A DNA stretch of 64,000 nt from Haemaphysalis longicornis (taxonomy: Eukaryota; Arthropoda; Arachnida; Ixodida; Ixodidae), in the NCBI GenBank assembly GCA_013339765.2, contig CM023449.1, positions 113,015,493-113,079,492 of the forward strand. The letters are read 5' to 3'. Positions 1 to 11,489 of this stretch are shown piece after piece. Position numbers and translations under genes: made by a program. Below the pieces are notes generated by a model that was not told the DNA's origin, ran no database searches, and worked only from the letters and a program-made list of their open reading frames with translations. Positions within the stretch are counted from its first letter, which is position 1. Each line of letters opens with the position of its first letter.

Positions 1-799
1 CGTCGAGGAGTTTAGAAAGGAGTTGCTCCACAGAAGAGTTACCATCTATCAAAACAGCGCATGCTTCATTCTTAGAACGCGTCGTGGGTCCCTGAGCATT
101 CCCATCATTACTGCTTGCTTTAGCGGCAGCAGGTTTAGAGGGTCCAGGATTTAGTTCAACATCGCCGCTCAGGAGAAGGTGACGTAAACTATATACGGCA
201 TGAGAGCAGACACTCACAAAATTGTGTGGGCAGGACAGGAGCAGCCAACATCGATTGCAAGAGCGAAAATAGTTGGCATGATCAAGAATACATACATGCA
301 GAATAAAGGCGAAGTGGTTAATCATACTGCCGGCGCTGCCGCTGCCTAGCCCACAGACGACGGAGACCATGTCCGAGAGTTTTATTCTTTTCCTTCATGA
401 CGTAACAGGATGATGACTGTCAATGATTGGCTGGTCGAGGTGGTCTTGCACATGTAACACTCTGGTCAAGCAGCTGCAGGGTACACTACGGTAGGCACAT
501 GCGCGCGTGACAGAGCAGTCTGTGTGGCAACGGTTGATGCTGAGCGTAAAGTTCCCAAGAAGGATAACGCAGCGGTGGTGCGCACATGCTCGAAGCAGGT
601 TGATACACAGGTGTGTTGATTCAGGGTCGTCAGGAATCCGGAAGCGGTTAAGCATACTGGCGGCGCTGCCGCTGCCTAACCCACTCTGTTTACTGGTAAC
701 CATTCTGTTTACTGGTAATATAACGATCCGATATTCTTACTTGCAATAATATAACTTTAACGTTGTAATTGTTCTGTGCGCATTGGCCTAACAATGAAA
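1..799. other. No recognised gene
   Basis: I see no recognisable gene. A roughly 33-bp near-repeat with the core ggcgctgccgctgccta occurs near 323-355 and again near 652-685, suggesting an old local duplication. Short frames on both strands near 395-749 show no domain and probably arise by chance. Confidence 0.5.
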
Positions 800-2640
800 T
801 GTTTTCGTTTTCATTTCATTTATTATACCCTTAAGGGCCCGGAGGCTTTGAATAAAGGGCGAAAGGGCGGGGTGAGGAGGATAACAGGGTTTGCAGGAGT
901 ACTGTTGAAGGAAAGAGAAAAAAACAAGAAGGTGAACATGAAAGCCGGAAAGTACAAAACAAAGAATACCTTAAATAAAAATTACACAAAAATGTACAAA
1001 GGTAACAGTGAAGACAAGCGAAGGGAATTCAAAATAAAAAAAAGAAGTTGAAGCATCAATAGGGCCATCAAGCTAGAAGAGTAGAATTCTATCGTTAATA
1101 CATTATGTGAATGTCTTTTTAAGCTTATCTCTAAATTGTTTGTTATTGGTGCATGTGGCGATGTCGGTGGGTGAAGCATTCTATCGAATGATAGCGTTAG
1201 GAAAAAATGACGAAAGAAACGCTGACGTTCCACCGGTTATCGGGACTAATGGGCAAGTGTGATTTAGGCGAGGTGATATTCTGTGAGGCGCCCTTTAGTA
1301 ACGTGTGTCTTGATTCTGGCCGATAAAAGAAATTATGGAGGAGCCATAGCCGGGCAATGACTCGGCGCGATTCAAGGGTCGGGAGGGAAAGAGATAGCTT
1401 AAGTGGAGTGACGCTGACATGATTTAAATATATCGAGGTGATAATGCCTGCAGTGCGGTTTTGAATGGATCAAGTTGTACAGTTAGGTATGCTTGTCATG
1501 GATGCTAGATTGCCGATGCATATTCCAATTCAGCTTACGAATGTTAGATAGTCTTGTCTTTTTATTTCTTGAGAAGTAAGTCTAAGGTTACTGCGAAGAT
1601 ATCCGAGAGTACGTGAGACTTCCGAGCAAATGGTGTCAATATGCGTTGCCCAAGAAAGCGATGACGTCATGTGCTCCACGAGGTATTTGTGTGATAGGAC
1701 TGAAGTTATCGGTATATTGTTGACGTGATAGGTGTATTGACATATGGCATGTTTTCGATAATATGAGAGTGATTTGCATTTTGTCAGGTTTAATGGCATG
1801 TGCTGTTTTATACAATATAATGAAAGGCTCTCTATGTTTGATTGCAGGTTAGAATGATCATAGGCGGCGTAAATGGTTTGGCACAATACTCAGTCTTCTA
1901 CAAAGAGCCTTAGGTTTGCGTAATGTTTGTAGGCAGGTCATTTTGTACATAAAAAGTGCAGAGGCGATAGGCTTGCACTCTGCAGGACACCGGACGATAC
2001 GCTGGTTAGAAAAGACTTGTGCTCATTAGCCGAGGTGAATGGCGAGCGTCCTTTTAGGAAGTGTTCGATCCATGATATCAGTTTAGAATGGATGTTTAGT
2101 GATGATAGCTTAGCTAGTAGGTGGTTGTGGCTGACACGATCGAATGCTTTAGAAAAATCCAACAAATGGCGCCTACTTGATGGTTATTGTTAATTTCCTG
2201 TAGTATATCATGTATGAATTTGGCCAGCTGATCTTGACATGAGAACCGTTTACGAAAGGCATGTTGGTGCGGATAAAAAAATGATTGATTCTAGGCAGGT
2301 CATAGCTATAGGTGAATATGTGTTCGAGTAGTTTGGAAAGTTTACTGGTTAGAGAAATTGGGCTGTAGTTTGTTATTAGAGAGCGAATAGCGGATTCAAA
2401 CAATGGTACTATCTCAGCAACCTTCCAATCGTTCGTAACGCAACCTCAGTGCAATGACTCGGTGAATATTAGATTTAGAATAAGTCTGGAATAAAACTCA
2501 GTGTTTTTTAGAATCTTACAGTTAATGTGGTCCTAGCCTGATGATGATGATAGCCTAAGGATGCCGATCAGGTTGAATATTCCCTCCGGTTTGATCTGGA
2601 TATGTTTATCTTCTGGCAATTGCCATGATATAGTTGACGA
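800..2640 (-). mobile_element. Degenerate CR1/L2-like LINE (RT and 3' end)
   Basis: Read on the minus strand, pieces of one reverse transcriptase appear in the correct order but in shifting frames. Near 2590-2400 is the RT start; near 2400-2300 a YxPISLTSKLSKLLEHI block; at 2165-2110 LDFSKAFDRVSH, carrying the first catalytic Asp; near 2000 a degraded SGVLQ block; near 1905 FVED where FADD is expected; at 1880-1560 the thumb region with KYL and SLSWATHI; and at 1230-1090 the C-terminal tail with PTDIATCTN-like residues. Stops and frameshifts break it throughout. The minus-strand end near 800 has a short A-rich AATAAATGAAATGAAA tail, as expected for LINE 3' repeats. CR1/L2-type elements insert by target-primed reverse transcription. 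The endonuclease and ORF1 are absent, so the copy is 5' truncated and dead. The clade call rests on motif style; the 3' boundary is approximate. Confidence 0.82.
1110..2600 (-). pseudogene. Broken LINE reverse transcriptase coding region
   Basis: This is the coding part of the CR1/L2-like element. The largest surviving open pieces are about 118, 75 and 76 codons and must be joined across frameshifts. The catalytic aspartate of the first RT motif survives (FSKAFD), but the second catalytic site reads FVED followed by a stop, so the enzyme could not work even if translated. There is no sign of selection to keep it open. Confidence 0.8.
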
Positions 2641-5600
2641 GAACTACAAAAACCACTAAGATTTTCTGCTTGTTGCTGCAGTGGTGTGCCCGTATAGCTG
2701 CGAGGTGTAAGCGAAAAATCAACACCATTTACCATAAATATGACGAAGCAAAAAAAAAACTAAGAAACCATCCTGTCCAACAGAAGTGGATGATGAACAA
2801 AGCTGTTGGCTTAACCACAGCGCACCAAGGATAAAATCAACTGATAATGAATGTTCCAACAGCTTTGATATTTTTAGGTACCGTTAAAACAATGTCCTTA
2901 TGGTCACTGCGATGCACTGCCATAAATTAAGCCACAAGCCTCGCCAGATGTTTCGCAAAACTTAGAAAGATACAATTTTTTTCAGCTCAAGTGAGTGCAT
3001 TCGGGTCATCTTAACACCCACACGGGAAGCTTTCCATGGAAAAAGCTTAAAAACAACGCATTTGGTGGAATTGACATCTCTACATCCCATTTACCAACAA
3101 AGATGCATTTAACTTTAAATTTGGCCTCTTTCCGTCTTCTCGCCTTTAAATTATTAAATTGCTTCATATGCACTTAGCCTCGAGGCTATGAAATAAACAA
3201 AAGCGCAACAATATTTCTTGTTGTATTTATTTCAAAGAAATATTGATTTTTTGGTTTACTATTTATGAATATTTTTATGATTAGTTATGACTATCTTAGT
3301 TCAGAAACGCGGCTACCTCAACCTGAAGCCGCTACGTCCCTAGGAAAAGCCATCTCTGTGGTTGGTGCACCACTTCTCTTGTGCAGTCAGGTACTCTCCT
3401 CACGACGTATGCTCAGCGCACCTTTATGCCTGTGCACGGGCGCTACAAGAAATTCCGACCACTGAGACGCTAGCAGCATCGCGCTAAAAACCAAAAGAAG
3501 AACGACACGTTCCAATCGACCGCCAAAACACTGGTGTTCTCTGTTTCAGCTCTTCCGAGAAACGATAACAGGAGTACCGCATTCTTCCGTGTAGGAACGC
3601 AACCAAACGAAACCTTAACCGTTCCCAACTCACAAGACTAAAGGTAACGGTGGAAATGGAGGATGGGATTTAGTGAACGCGAACACAAATGAAACAGCAC
3701 ACGTGCTCTGGCCGAGTAGCAACAGCAGGGTGCCGTATGGTATGCGGTATTCTTACAAGCGAAGAGAACCTCGCATATAAAAATGAGGCACAAATATAAG
3801 GAGATCATAATAAAATAAAGATAGCAGGAGGCGAATGCACGACGTGATAACAACCACGAGAAGAAGATCCAATCTACGAAAACGCCATTTGCTGGGTTCC
3901 TAGCGGTAAAATGTCGGTGCAGAAGTTTCTGTTCCTGTGTGTGCAGCGTCGAGCAAGTATAGCTTCAAATGTATGGCGTACAGAGCTTTGCGGCCGTTCT
4001 CATTTCCTTCAGCCGTCTTTGTTACATTTACTTGCGCCCTTTGCTTAAAACGAGCTGGCGCAGCGGTAGTAAAACTACCCCACAGTATTCTTAATAAACA
4101 ATAAAATAAACAGATAGATCGCCTCCTCTTGCGTATTTGTGCAATCTTCACCAGACTTACGCAGGCCGAGTGGTTCATATCGCGTGACAGTTCGACATTG
4201 GTAGATGGAGTCCGTTGGGGAAGCCTTTCAACGTCGTTGTATGCGTGCACTTTGGAGTTAGTCGTCCAAGACAGTCGCAAAGGAATTGTTCACGAAGTTC
4301 CCATGCGTTCGTACACTGCCACTCAGGTCTATTATTCCCTAGATACCTTTGTTTGTATTTTTGGGATGTATAAAATCGTAGTTGCCTGGCGTTGTTTGTT
4401 CGCTTAGTTTTCTTCTAGCCTAGGCAACTGAGCGATTTATGGGTCGCATAAAGTGCACTCCGGTAAGCCCTCCAACCCAGGTTATTTTAAAGGTGCATAT
4501 TACTTTGCATGCGTGAAGCATTTGTTGCCCGTTTTTCGGTAAGGACACGTAATGCCTCGCGTTCTGCTATTCTTTCAAAAAGCAAGAAATTAAGAAAAGC
4601 TGAGCAGCTTGCTTTATTTACAAAAGAGTAAATTTTCGGGCCGTTAGAACTAAATTCCGTAGCTTTCGCTTAATGGGAAAGGCGTTGGGGCCCCTAACAT
4701 TTTTCCGTGGGTTCGTTATTTTATCAACGACTGTCTTTTGTAACCAAAAAAAAGACAAATAACCGTCATTTGCCTTCAGTGCTCGTTTTCGAACTCGATG
4801 TCCACATTCTTCTACTGTTGTCTTTCACAATAGCCCCATGAACGTCCACTTGTAGCTTCGCAGCAAGCAGCCCCAAGCGGACGGTGACAACTAAGGAATT
4901 GAAATGCGTCTCAAGTGAATCCCCCACGACCCATTTGAAACAGCACCTTGGTATTACTTCGGAAGGCCATTTCTACGTCAAACTTCCGAAATTCCGAGGG
5001 ACCATGACAAGGTAGTTGTGCGCCCTACAGCTTCAGCCTCAAATTATGTTGATTTACTTGTATGACACATTGAAATCATACATGGGAAATGAAGGTTCAC
5101 GGAAATTAATTGTTGTTGCCGGCACCCCCCGCAGTTTTTCGGCGACGGTAACAACAGCCGACCTCTAGGCACTTCTATAGTTACGCGCTAGTTGCACAGA
5201 GATCACCCACTCTCCCAGGCATAGTGGACGGGTGGAGACAGGGCTGGAGCAAAAGAGTGCCATCGGGAGCCCAATTTTTATTGGAGGTTGGGCGGGCGTA
5301 CATATATACAGGTTCATGGTGATAACCATAATAACCAGGATGATCACGGTGATGGCTATCACTGATCCGGTGATGATTCACTTCTTACCTGACGAGAAGT
5401 GCCTGAACATCCATTCTCCAAAAAACAAAGCAGTGGACAAGCGTGCGGTCAACCTGAGCCACTTTTCATTTGTTTAAATGAGTAAAGATTCATGAAGGAA
5501 GCGTTGTTTACCCCATTGTGGAGGTGTCGGGCCCCACACCTTAAAAATTGGGATTTATAAAAGTTAAGACGTGTAATCTCTATCATCAGGTAAAATCGGT

Positions 5601-5853
5601 GCATGGAAAAAAGAGTCACGAAAAAAAAAACTGGCAATTTCGACAACCACCGTTCGTCGCTAGCAACTAAAAAAGCAAAACGCCACCATAAAAATTGGAA
5701 CTGAAGTAACCAACATGCAAAAGTCTAACACATCCAGCACCATAAAGCGAATAATAAAAAAAGGGCCCATCTCCCCGCGAGGGGGACTCGAGTAAATGCG
5801 TCGCATAGCGGGTGGTTGTATTGCATTAAAGTTTAGTGTTTGGGGAGTTGGTG
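2641..5853. other. AT-rich stretch without recognised gene
   Basis: No recognised coding domain. Open frames here reach 126 codons (minus, 3900-4280) and 92 codons (plus, 4129-4407); they overlap on opposite strands and show no motif. A small hairpin, caatatttct against agaaatattg, lies at 3211-3247. A gatga/tgat-rich simple stretch lies near 5310-5380. Confidence 0.45.
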
Positions 5854-6170
5854 GTAGTGAATGCGTTGTATCAGCAGCTTCTTGACGTAGTTTGGATGAG
5901 TCAAGGATATAAGGCGCGTTCGTAGCCTTTCATTCTGTGTCGGTTTTGTGGCGCAGTGGGAAAAGCACCATGTACCTCGCGTTCCGCCCACAGGTAGTGA
6001 ATGCGTTGTATCAGCAGCTTCTTGACGTAGTTTGAATGAGTCAAGGATATAAGGCGCGTTCGTAGCCTTCCATTCTGTGTCGGCTTTGTGGCGCAGTGGG
6101 TAGAGCACCATGTACCTTGCCTTCCGCCCGCAGGGTCGTGGGATCGAAACCAGGCGTCGGTAAGTATTAT
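5854..6170 (+). mobile_element. tRNA-derived SINE, tandemly doubled (140-bp unit)
   Basis: Two near-identical 140-bp units start at 5854 and 5994. Each contains an A-box-like TGGCGCAGTGG (5949-5959 and 6089-6099). Only after the second unit does the sequence run on to a B-box-like GGATCGAAACC at 6141-6151, close to the GGTTCGANNCC consensus. The pairing of A and B boxes on the plus strand points to an RNA polymerase III promoter of a tRNA-derived SINE. The first unit stops before its B box, so the doubling probably copied only the upstream part. T-rich sequence (ttattttttta) follows at about 6165 and could act as a Pol III stop. The family name is not certain; the tick SINE Ruka is one candidate. 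Confidence 0.6.
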
Positions 6171-6515
6171 TTTTTTATATAGTGTAGGGGGAGGGGTGCG
6201 GACCTGTTGTTGAGAGCGAGGAGGGTAGCGTGATGCGGGAGAGGAGGAGTGGGGGAGATGGCGCATCTGGAACGGCTGTTGCGGACGCCGAGGCACGCCA
6301 ACGCCGGGTGACATCGTGAGTTAAAGAATTGCCCTGCATTTAAAATCAAGAAGAACATAAAAATGACTAAACACTGAAAATGAATCAACAAAATCCGGAA
6401 GTCCCAACTGAACCTTGCGCTCAATGGCATACGCAACATTAATAGCTGCTGGTTGATGAGCCAGGTGGTGAATACCTGAAGACATAACCTCAGCGCTAAA
6501 AAAAGCGGAGATACG

Positions 6516-6777
6516 TGTGGGATCCGTCGACCCCCAAGGACGAGACTCGGCCGTCAAGGGGGAGAGAAGCGACCATGGAGGTCTGTATTTAATGGAATGT
6601 CGAAGGGAAGAGAAGACAAAGAGGAAGAAACAGTGCATGCGCTCATGTGGTCCGAGACGATGATGATGCCAGCCAGGGAAGATTGGCCGAAGGCCATCAG
6701 GTCGATCAGGCTAGCTAGCCGCAGCAGGTTGATGGCGGTCGATGGCGATGGGGCTGGGATTTCAAAAAGATTCTACA
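6516..6777 (-). repeat. LTR (3' LTR in element orientation)
   Basis: About 262 bp and highly similar to 7782-8044 over its whole length. It opens on the minus strand with TGTAGAATC and closes at 6516 with ATCCCACA. It is preceded on the outer side by the ATACG target duplication. Confidence 0.85.
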
Positions 6778-7348
6778 TATTCCCGGCCCCCAACGCCTCG
6801 GAGCCAGCATGGTTATAAACGGTAGAGTCGTTGACCGCGCAACCATGATGCAAGTCCCTGCTCAGTCTGTGCGTATAGTCGGCGTACCCAACGGCACCAT
6901 ACAAAGCGGTGTTGTTTTCGCACACTCTTGTCACGGTCCAGTACGAGACGAATGGATCTTGTATTAGCGCCGCAGAAAATGTCGATGTCGACGCGGTTCA
7001 CTGAAGATGCAGTCTTGAGGAAACGTGGTCCTTTCAAGCCGTGGATTCCGTAGTCCTCTGTTATTCGAAATTTATCAGTCGTCAGAACCGCAGTCGTCGG
7101 AATCCCTCTGATTCTTCTCTCGTTCCGAAGGTTAAAGACAAATGGACACGATCACGTAAGCACGGTGTGGGTTCGTAGTAGGCTGCTCAATGGGGTAATG
7201 TCGGCCGGATTCGAGGTACATATCTTAAGTGTAGTCGTCTGTGGACTCGTTTCCTCGGTTATTTGCTGTGGCTGCTTGGGGAAATTCTCCAGTTCGTGGG
7301 ATGAGTTGCGCATAGAAGTGATCCGTGAGGGTCCTTCCCAAGACGGGG

Positions 7349-7641
7349 AAGCTGCTGCGACGAACCGCCCTTCGGGACAAGCTTTCAGCCGCCTTGTCCG
7401 AGATAGAAGAGGGCCTCCGAAGTGGCACCCTGACCACGGCGATGGACGCAGCGGTATCCTTGGGGAGGATCGAGGTCATGTATCCACCCATCCTGAAGCT
7501 GGACGAGGACATGGCCTCGATCCTCTCCAAGGATACCGCTGCGTCCATCGCCGTGGTCAGGGTGCCACTTCGGATGCCGTCTTCTATCTCGGACAAGGCG
7601 GCTGAAAGCTTGTCCCGAACGGCGGTTCGTCGCAGCAGCTT
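7349..7641. repeat. Inverted repeat, 133-bp arms, 27-bp loop
   Basis: The arm at 7349-7481 is the reverse complement of 7509-7641 with five mismatches in 133 positions (about 96% identity). The spacer is 7482-7508. Both arms derive from the start of the same gag frame, so both strands encode nearly the same peptide. A transcript across it would fold into a long hairpin. Confidence 0.95.
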
Positions 7642-7659
7642 TCGCTCGATCGAAGTCAT
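7509..7659 (-). pseudogene. gag N-terminal fragment of the LTR element
   Basis: From the ATG at 7659 the minus strand reads MTSIERKLLRRTAVRDKLSA and continues with a helical, charged segment (LSEIEDGIRSG). This resembles the N-terminal region of BEL/Pao gag proteins by style and by position after the primer site. After about 50 residues the frame enters the loop and then the antisense of the same segment, so the rest of gag is missing. The frame stays open to 7225 only because the antisense strand happens to be open. No functional protein is expected. Confidence 0.55.
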
Positions 7660-7760
7660 TCTTGGTCCTTGGAGGTAGGTCCGCCGGTCTCTCAAGAAGA
7701 AGCCGTCGAAGAAAGGCTGTCGGTCCTGCTTGTCGTTGTCGGCCTGGCAGACACGATTCC

Positions 7761-7778
7761 CGGGTCGTTGCGGCACCA
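7761..7778 (-). promoter_or_regulatory. Putative tRNA primer-binding site
   Basis: On the minus strand, three bases after the LTR edge, the sequence reads TGGTGCCGCAACGACCCG. It starts with TGG, the complement of a tRNA 3' CCA. The matching tRNA is not identified. Confidence 0.6.
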
Positions 7779-7781
7779 CGT

Positions 7782-8044
7782 TGTGGGATCCGTCGACCCC
7801 CAAGGACTAGACTCGACCGTCAAGGGGGGAGAGAAGTGACCATGGAGGTCTGTATTTAATGGAATGTCGAAAGGAAGAGAAGACAAAGAAGAAGAAACAG
7901 TGCATGCGCTCATGTGGCCTGAGACGATGATGATGCCAGCCAGGTAAGATTGGCCGAAGGCCATCAGGTCGATCAGGCTACCTAGCCGCAGCAGGTTGGT
8001 GGTGGTCGATGGCGATGGGGCTGGGATCTCAAAAAGATGCTACA
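7782..8044 (-). repeat. LTR (5' LTR in element orientation)
   Basis: A 263-bp partner of 6516-6777. Read on the minus strand it starts TGTAGCATC and contains ATTAAATA, a possible TATA-like box, in the middle. ATACG follows at 8045-8049. A few substitutions and short indels separate the two LTRs, so insertion was not very recent. Confidence 0.85.
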
Positions 8045-8049
8045 ATACG

Positions 8050-10700
8050 AAAGTATGGCGCTACTGTCACTTTGCATGCGTCCTTATTTCTTCAGCGCTT
8101 CGATAACTTCTGCTACGCTTCATTTGCAGGGGAGCGGGGAAGGGGGTAGAGAAGGCGCCCCTCGCGAGTGTGCGCAAGGTCGGAGAGAAACAGTAAAGGG
8201 CTAAAATAGGAGAACAGCAAAAAAAGCCTCAGCTTGGAATTTATACAAACTGAGAACACATCGTTATGGTGCTGTACTCTGGGTAACTTTCGGATTGTTT
8301 TGTTTAGTGTTCCCCACTGTAATTTCAAATAGCTGGTCGTCGTGGTGGAGCCTATTTGAGATCTCAAATGGCTGGTGCGTATCTTTGCCACAACAAGAAT
8401 GATCGGTAGTAATTAATCGTCAATGGCAGAGCTCCGGGTCTTCCATATTTCCCGGCCCCCGCTGCGTAAAAGAAATCAAGAGGGGTAGGTGCAGCGGCTC
8501 CCTAGCCTTTCCCCATTCGCTTTGTGCGCTAGTGAGTGCATTATTTTTATATTGAAACAGCGGTCTGCACTAAACCTTAGTTTTACTGCTCGTAATCTGC
8601 ATTCCCAGCGTTTTCTTGTCCTCCGTCATCAGCAGATCAACCAAGGGAACTGGAGTTGTAACACGGGGTAACATGTGTTGTAACATGCGGTAACATGTGT
8701 TGTAACTTATCAGATTATTCCGAAAACGTTCCTGCATCCAGCGTACATATTACACTGCATATCTGATTAAAATGCGTAGAACATGTCGCTGCTCCTTCAG
8801 CCAACATTATAGGCGCCTGAAACTGCAGCTTATCCATCGCTTATAATCCGCCTTCAGGAAGGTACTCAGTTCTCTGCTGTCCTTTTTTGTTGATCTTGAC
8901 AGTAAAAAAAAAACACCAACAATACTCATTGATCTCCTCTTGCAACCTTCTTAATAAAGTGTCTGGACAAAAATTAAAGCATTAGAATTTCTTTACCACG
9001 CTTGTGCCGAGGAAGAAGAACAGCACAAAATGAATAGCCTTTGAGAGACTTTTTATTAGCGGGCCAGGCAGACCGAATTGCCTTAATTGTAGCCATAATC
9101 AGGTAGGAACACGACGATAGACACAAAAGAAGCACCGCACACAAAGCATGCCACTCTTTCCCTTTGATTACAGCTGCCGTGATTGCGCTCGTTCCACATT
9201 CACCCACTGCACGGGTCACCCTGAGTACCGGCCACCCTGAAAGCGGGCCCGCGGAGAGCATTCGAGGGTCGAAACAATATGTGAGGGGCCGCCCAGTGAT
9301 CGACTTCAAACGACGGCGCCTTATTACCTCTAGACCTGTGCTGAATAAATTGGCAGTGCAAAATTGCTAGAAGAATTGCCTGAAATAGCTATCATTATCA
9401 AAGTTGTTTCTCGAATTGTAGTGAATATTAAGCTTTTTGTTTTTTCGCAATTACTTTATCACGACGTTGTGTATTAACAGGAAACTCAGCTAGGGCAACC
9501 GCAACAGAAATGGAGAATAATTTCTCCAGTTCCCGAAGCTGAACTTAGTATCAAGGCCTTTTTTTGCGCAAAACAAAGAAGAAAAATGAATACCAATGCT
9601 TTTTTAACCTCGCAGCCAAGCCAGACGCGGGATAGAGAAATATGATATGTTGCAGTGTGTAGCGTGCGATCCCAGGAATGAAATGGAAGCAATATAAATT
9701 AGCATTCCATCCTAAATCTATGAATGCCAAAAAGCATGTCAACTACCCCGCTGGTCAAGTATAGATGTTATTAACTGCGAACGATACCTTTCTAAGGCAC
9801 ATGCCGCACGTTGTGTTTTTTTAAGTGCTTCAGGTTGATTGCTGGCTTGTTTTCTGTTTTTTTGCGTAATCTGGGCACTATATTAGTTAGGACTACAGCT
9901 ATCGCCAGGGGGAATTGTTTAGGTTGGGGCGAGTTGGTTACAATGGAATGGAAATTTCAGTAATGCATATTTCAGTAATGCATAACTACCTGAGAGCACT
10001 CGCTCTATGAGGAAATGTTACGTTTAGTGTAAAAAACCGCGGACGGCAGAAAACAAAACACTTACACGTTGCCGACTATCAACTGAATTTACTAACAATT
10101 AAGAGCACATATATGAGGTGAAAAATTGCACAGCATTTAGAAAGCCGCCCTTTCCCCCACCCTGTCTGATGAGTTCCCAGGATAATACCGGAGCGAGTCT
10201 ATTTCTTTATTCGTTTTTTTCTAAACTGCGACCGAAGCTGTGCTTACGCAGGTGTTTCTTGTGAAATTCCAAACTCACTAAAGCGAACACATGTGCTTGA
10301 ATGTTTTGAAACTCACTTTTGTGAGTGCAAAAGCACAGCGGTACTAAGGGGGTGGGGGGGTATTCGGGATTACCATCAAATAATGAATACCTTTAACGTT
10401 ATTTTGCACGTTGCGCACCATCCATGCCCGTCATCAATGCTAGCTCTCACCCGGACGAGAAAAAAAGGAACAAAACCATTCGTAATGAAATGAAAGTAAA
10501 ACAGAAACGCGATTTTGTATTTGTGTAAATGCCTGTATTGACTGTTGATTTTGTTGTTTTGTTCGGATTTGTTTCCCTCCTTCTGTGTCCTCTTTATGTC
10601 ATTTTTTGGGAGGACCCCCCACGCTGGAACCAAAACTTGTCTACGTTATTAAAACCAGAACGAATGAAACTAAAACCAATGTAGGAAATTTACACAATGT
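8050..10700. other. No recognised gene; short local repeats
   Basis: No domain recognised. Visible details are a 22-bp tandem repeat around 8655-8706 (core ggtaacatgtgttgtaac), a duplicated atttcagtaatgcat at about 9953-9983, and a G-run (ggtggggggg) near 10351. The 111-codon minus frame at 8974-9309 has no motif. Confidence 0.45.
8655..8706. repeat. 22-bp tandem repeat, about 2.3 copies
   Basis: The word GTAACATGTGTTGTAACATG recurs with a period near 22 bp. It is short and probably replication slippage. Confidence 0.7.
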
Positions 10701-10704
10701 CGCC

Positions 10705-10860
10705 ATTCAATAACGTAACTTTATTTATTTATTTCTCTCTTTATCCTTTTTTGTTTATTTATTTATGGCGACTCGGCACCCACATAGGCCGAGGCGCCAT
10801 CCTTATGTTAATAAAGTTTCATTCATTCATTCATTTATTTATTTATACTGTCAGCCCTCA
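10705..10860 (+). mobile_element. Possible LINE 3' end with (ATTC/ATTT)n tail
   Basis: After T-rich repeats at 10716-10765, the sequence actcggcacccacataggcc continues into AATAAAGTTTC and then (ATTC)n/(ATTT)n to about 10850. A polyadenylation-like signal followed directly by a 4-bp tandem tail is typical of several LINE clades. There is no coding part, so the class is an inference. Confidence 0.35.
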
Positions 10861-10914
10861 CTCGAAGGTAATTAAAAAAATCACGCCATATCCACGGACT
10901 GAATCATGATAAGT

Positions 10915-11476
10915 GGGGCGAAGCTCGAGAGGGGGAGATCATCGGTAACCGTAACTCTCCCGTGAAAGTTCGCCCATTACATCATTAGGAAAGACGTAAG
11001 ACTGTGTGCGTACATTGTACAAATCCACTTTTATTTTCGGAGTCAATGCTCGCAGGCCCAGACCTGGTGAAAGACCCCGCGCCATCGAGGACTACCCCGC
11101 ACCTTACCACAATTTGTCACGTAGGATGGGACACAACGGTAAAGAAAGAACTTTTATTTAGGGCGAACTTGTGCCCGAACAAGACGAGAGGAAACGAGCA
11201 AAGGTCCTTGCGTCTCGTTCGATCTCCGAGAACGACTGCCTGCGTTCGTGGCGTGATCTCTTGCGTAATCTCCCCCTCGCAGTGCACGTGCGCTCGCGCC
11301 TCCGTTGGCGAACACAGACAAGCTCGCGCTCCCGGTGCCGAGTTTGCGCTTCCGGTTGCAGCCGGTTCTTGCGCGTGCAACGCGGCCCACTTTGCGACAT
11401 CTCCGAAAGCATGCGGCGGTCACGTACCACGAGACACAAGGGATGGACAGACCCATGACTTAAGGAGCTTCGCCCC
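10915..11476. mobile_element. TIR element (copy M1)
   Basis: The ends are exact 12-bp inverted repeats: GGGGCGAAGCTC at 10915-10926 and GAGCTTCGCCCC at 11465-11476. A second, shorter element with matching ends and a shared left interior (accgtaactc) lies at 63702-63959. The interior is CpG-rich and open in several frames on both strands, but those frames look like composition effects (Arg/Ala/Ser-rich). No transposase is visible. It is probably a non-autonomous DNA transposon; the superfamily is unknown because no clear target duplication is seen. Confidence 0.6.
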
Positions 11477-11489
11477 TAAAAGAAGCAAC

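Larger units (their letters stand above)
6516..8044 (-). mobile_element. Deleted LTR retrotransposon, BEL/Pao-like
   Basis: Two direct repeats of about 262 bp (6516-6777 and 7782-8044) bound a 1004-bp interior. The repeats begin TG and end CA, and ATACG flanks the element on both outer sides (6511-6515 and 8045-8049), a 5-bp target duplication. A primer-binding-like TGGTGCCGCAACGACCCG on the minus strand lies three bases inside the 7782 repeat, and a purine run GGGGGCCGGGAA lies just before the other repeat, so the element reads on the minus strand. The start TGGTGCCG resembles BEL/Pao primer sites I know. Only a gag N-terminal piece remains; protease, RT and integrase are not visible, so it is non-autonomous. 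The LTR assignment is strong; the family is moderate. Confidence 0.85.

Noticed and set aside
4140..4200. tRNA-like gene
   Set aside because: gcaggccgagtggttca resembles an A box, but no matching B box or cloverleaf follows at the right distance.
7165..7678. Long plus-strand frames of 146 and 117 codons
   Set aside because: They are the antisense or inverted copy of the gag start in the LTR element, created by the inverted repeat.
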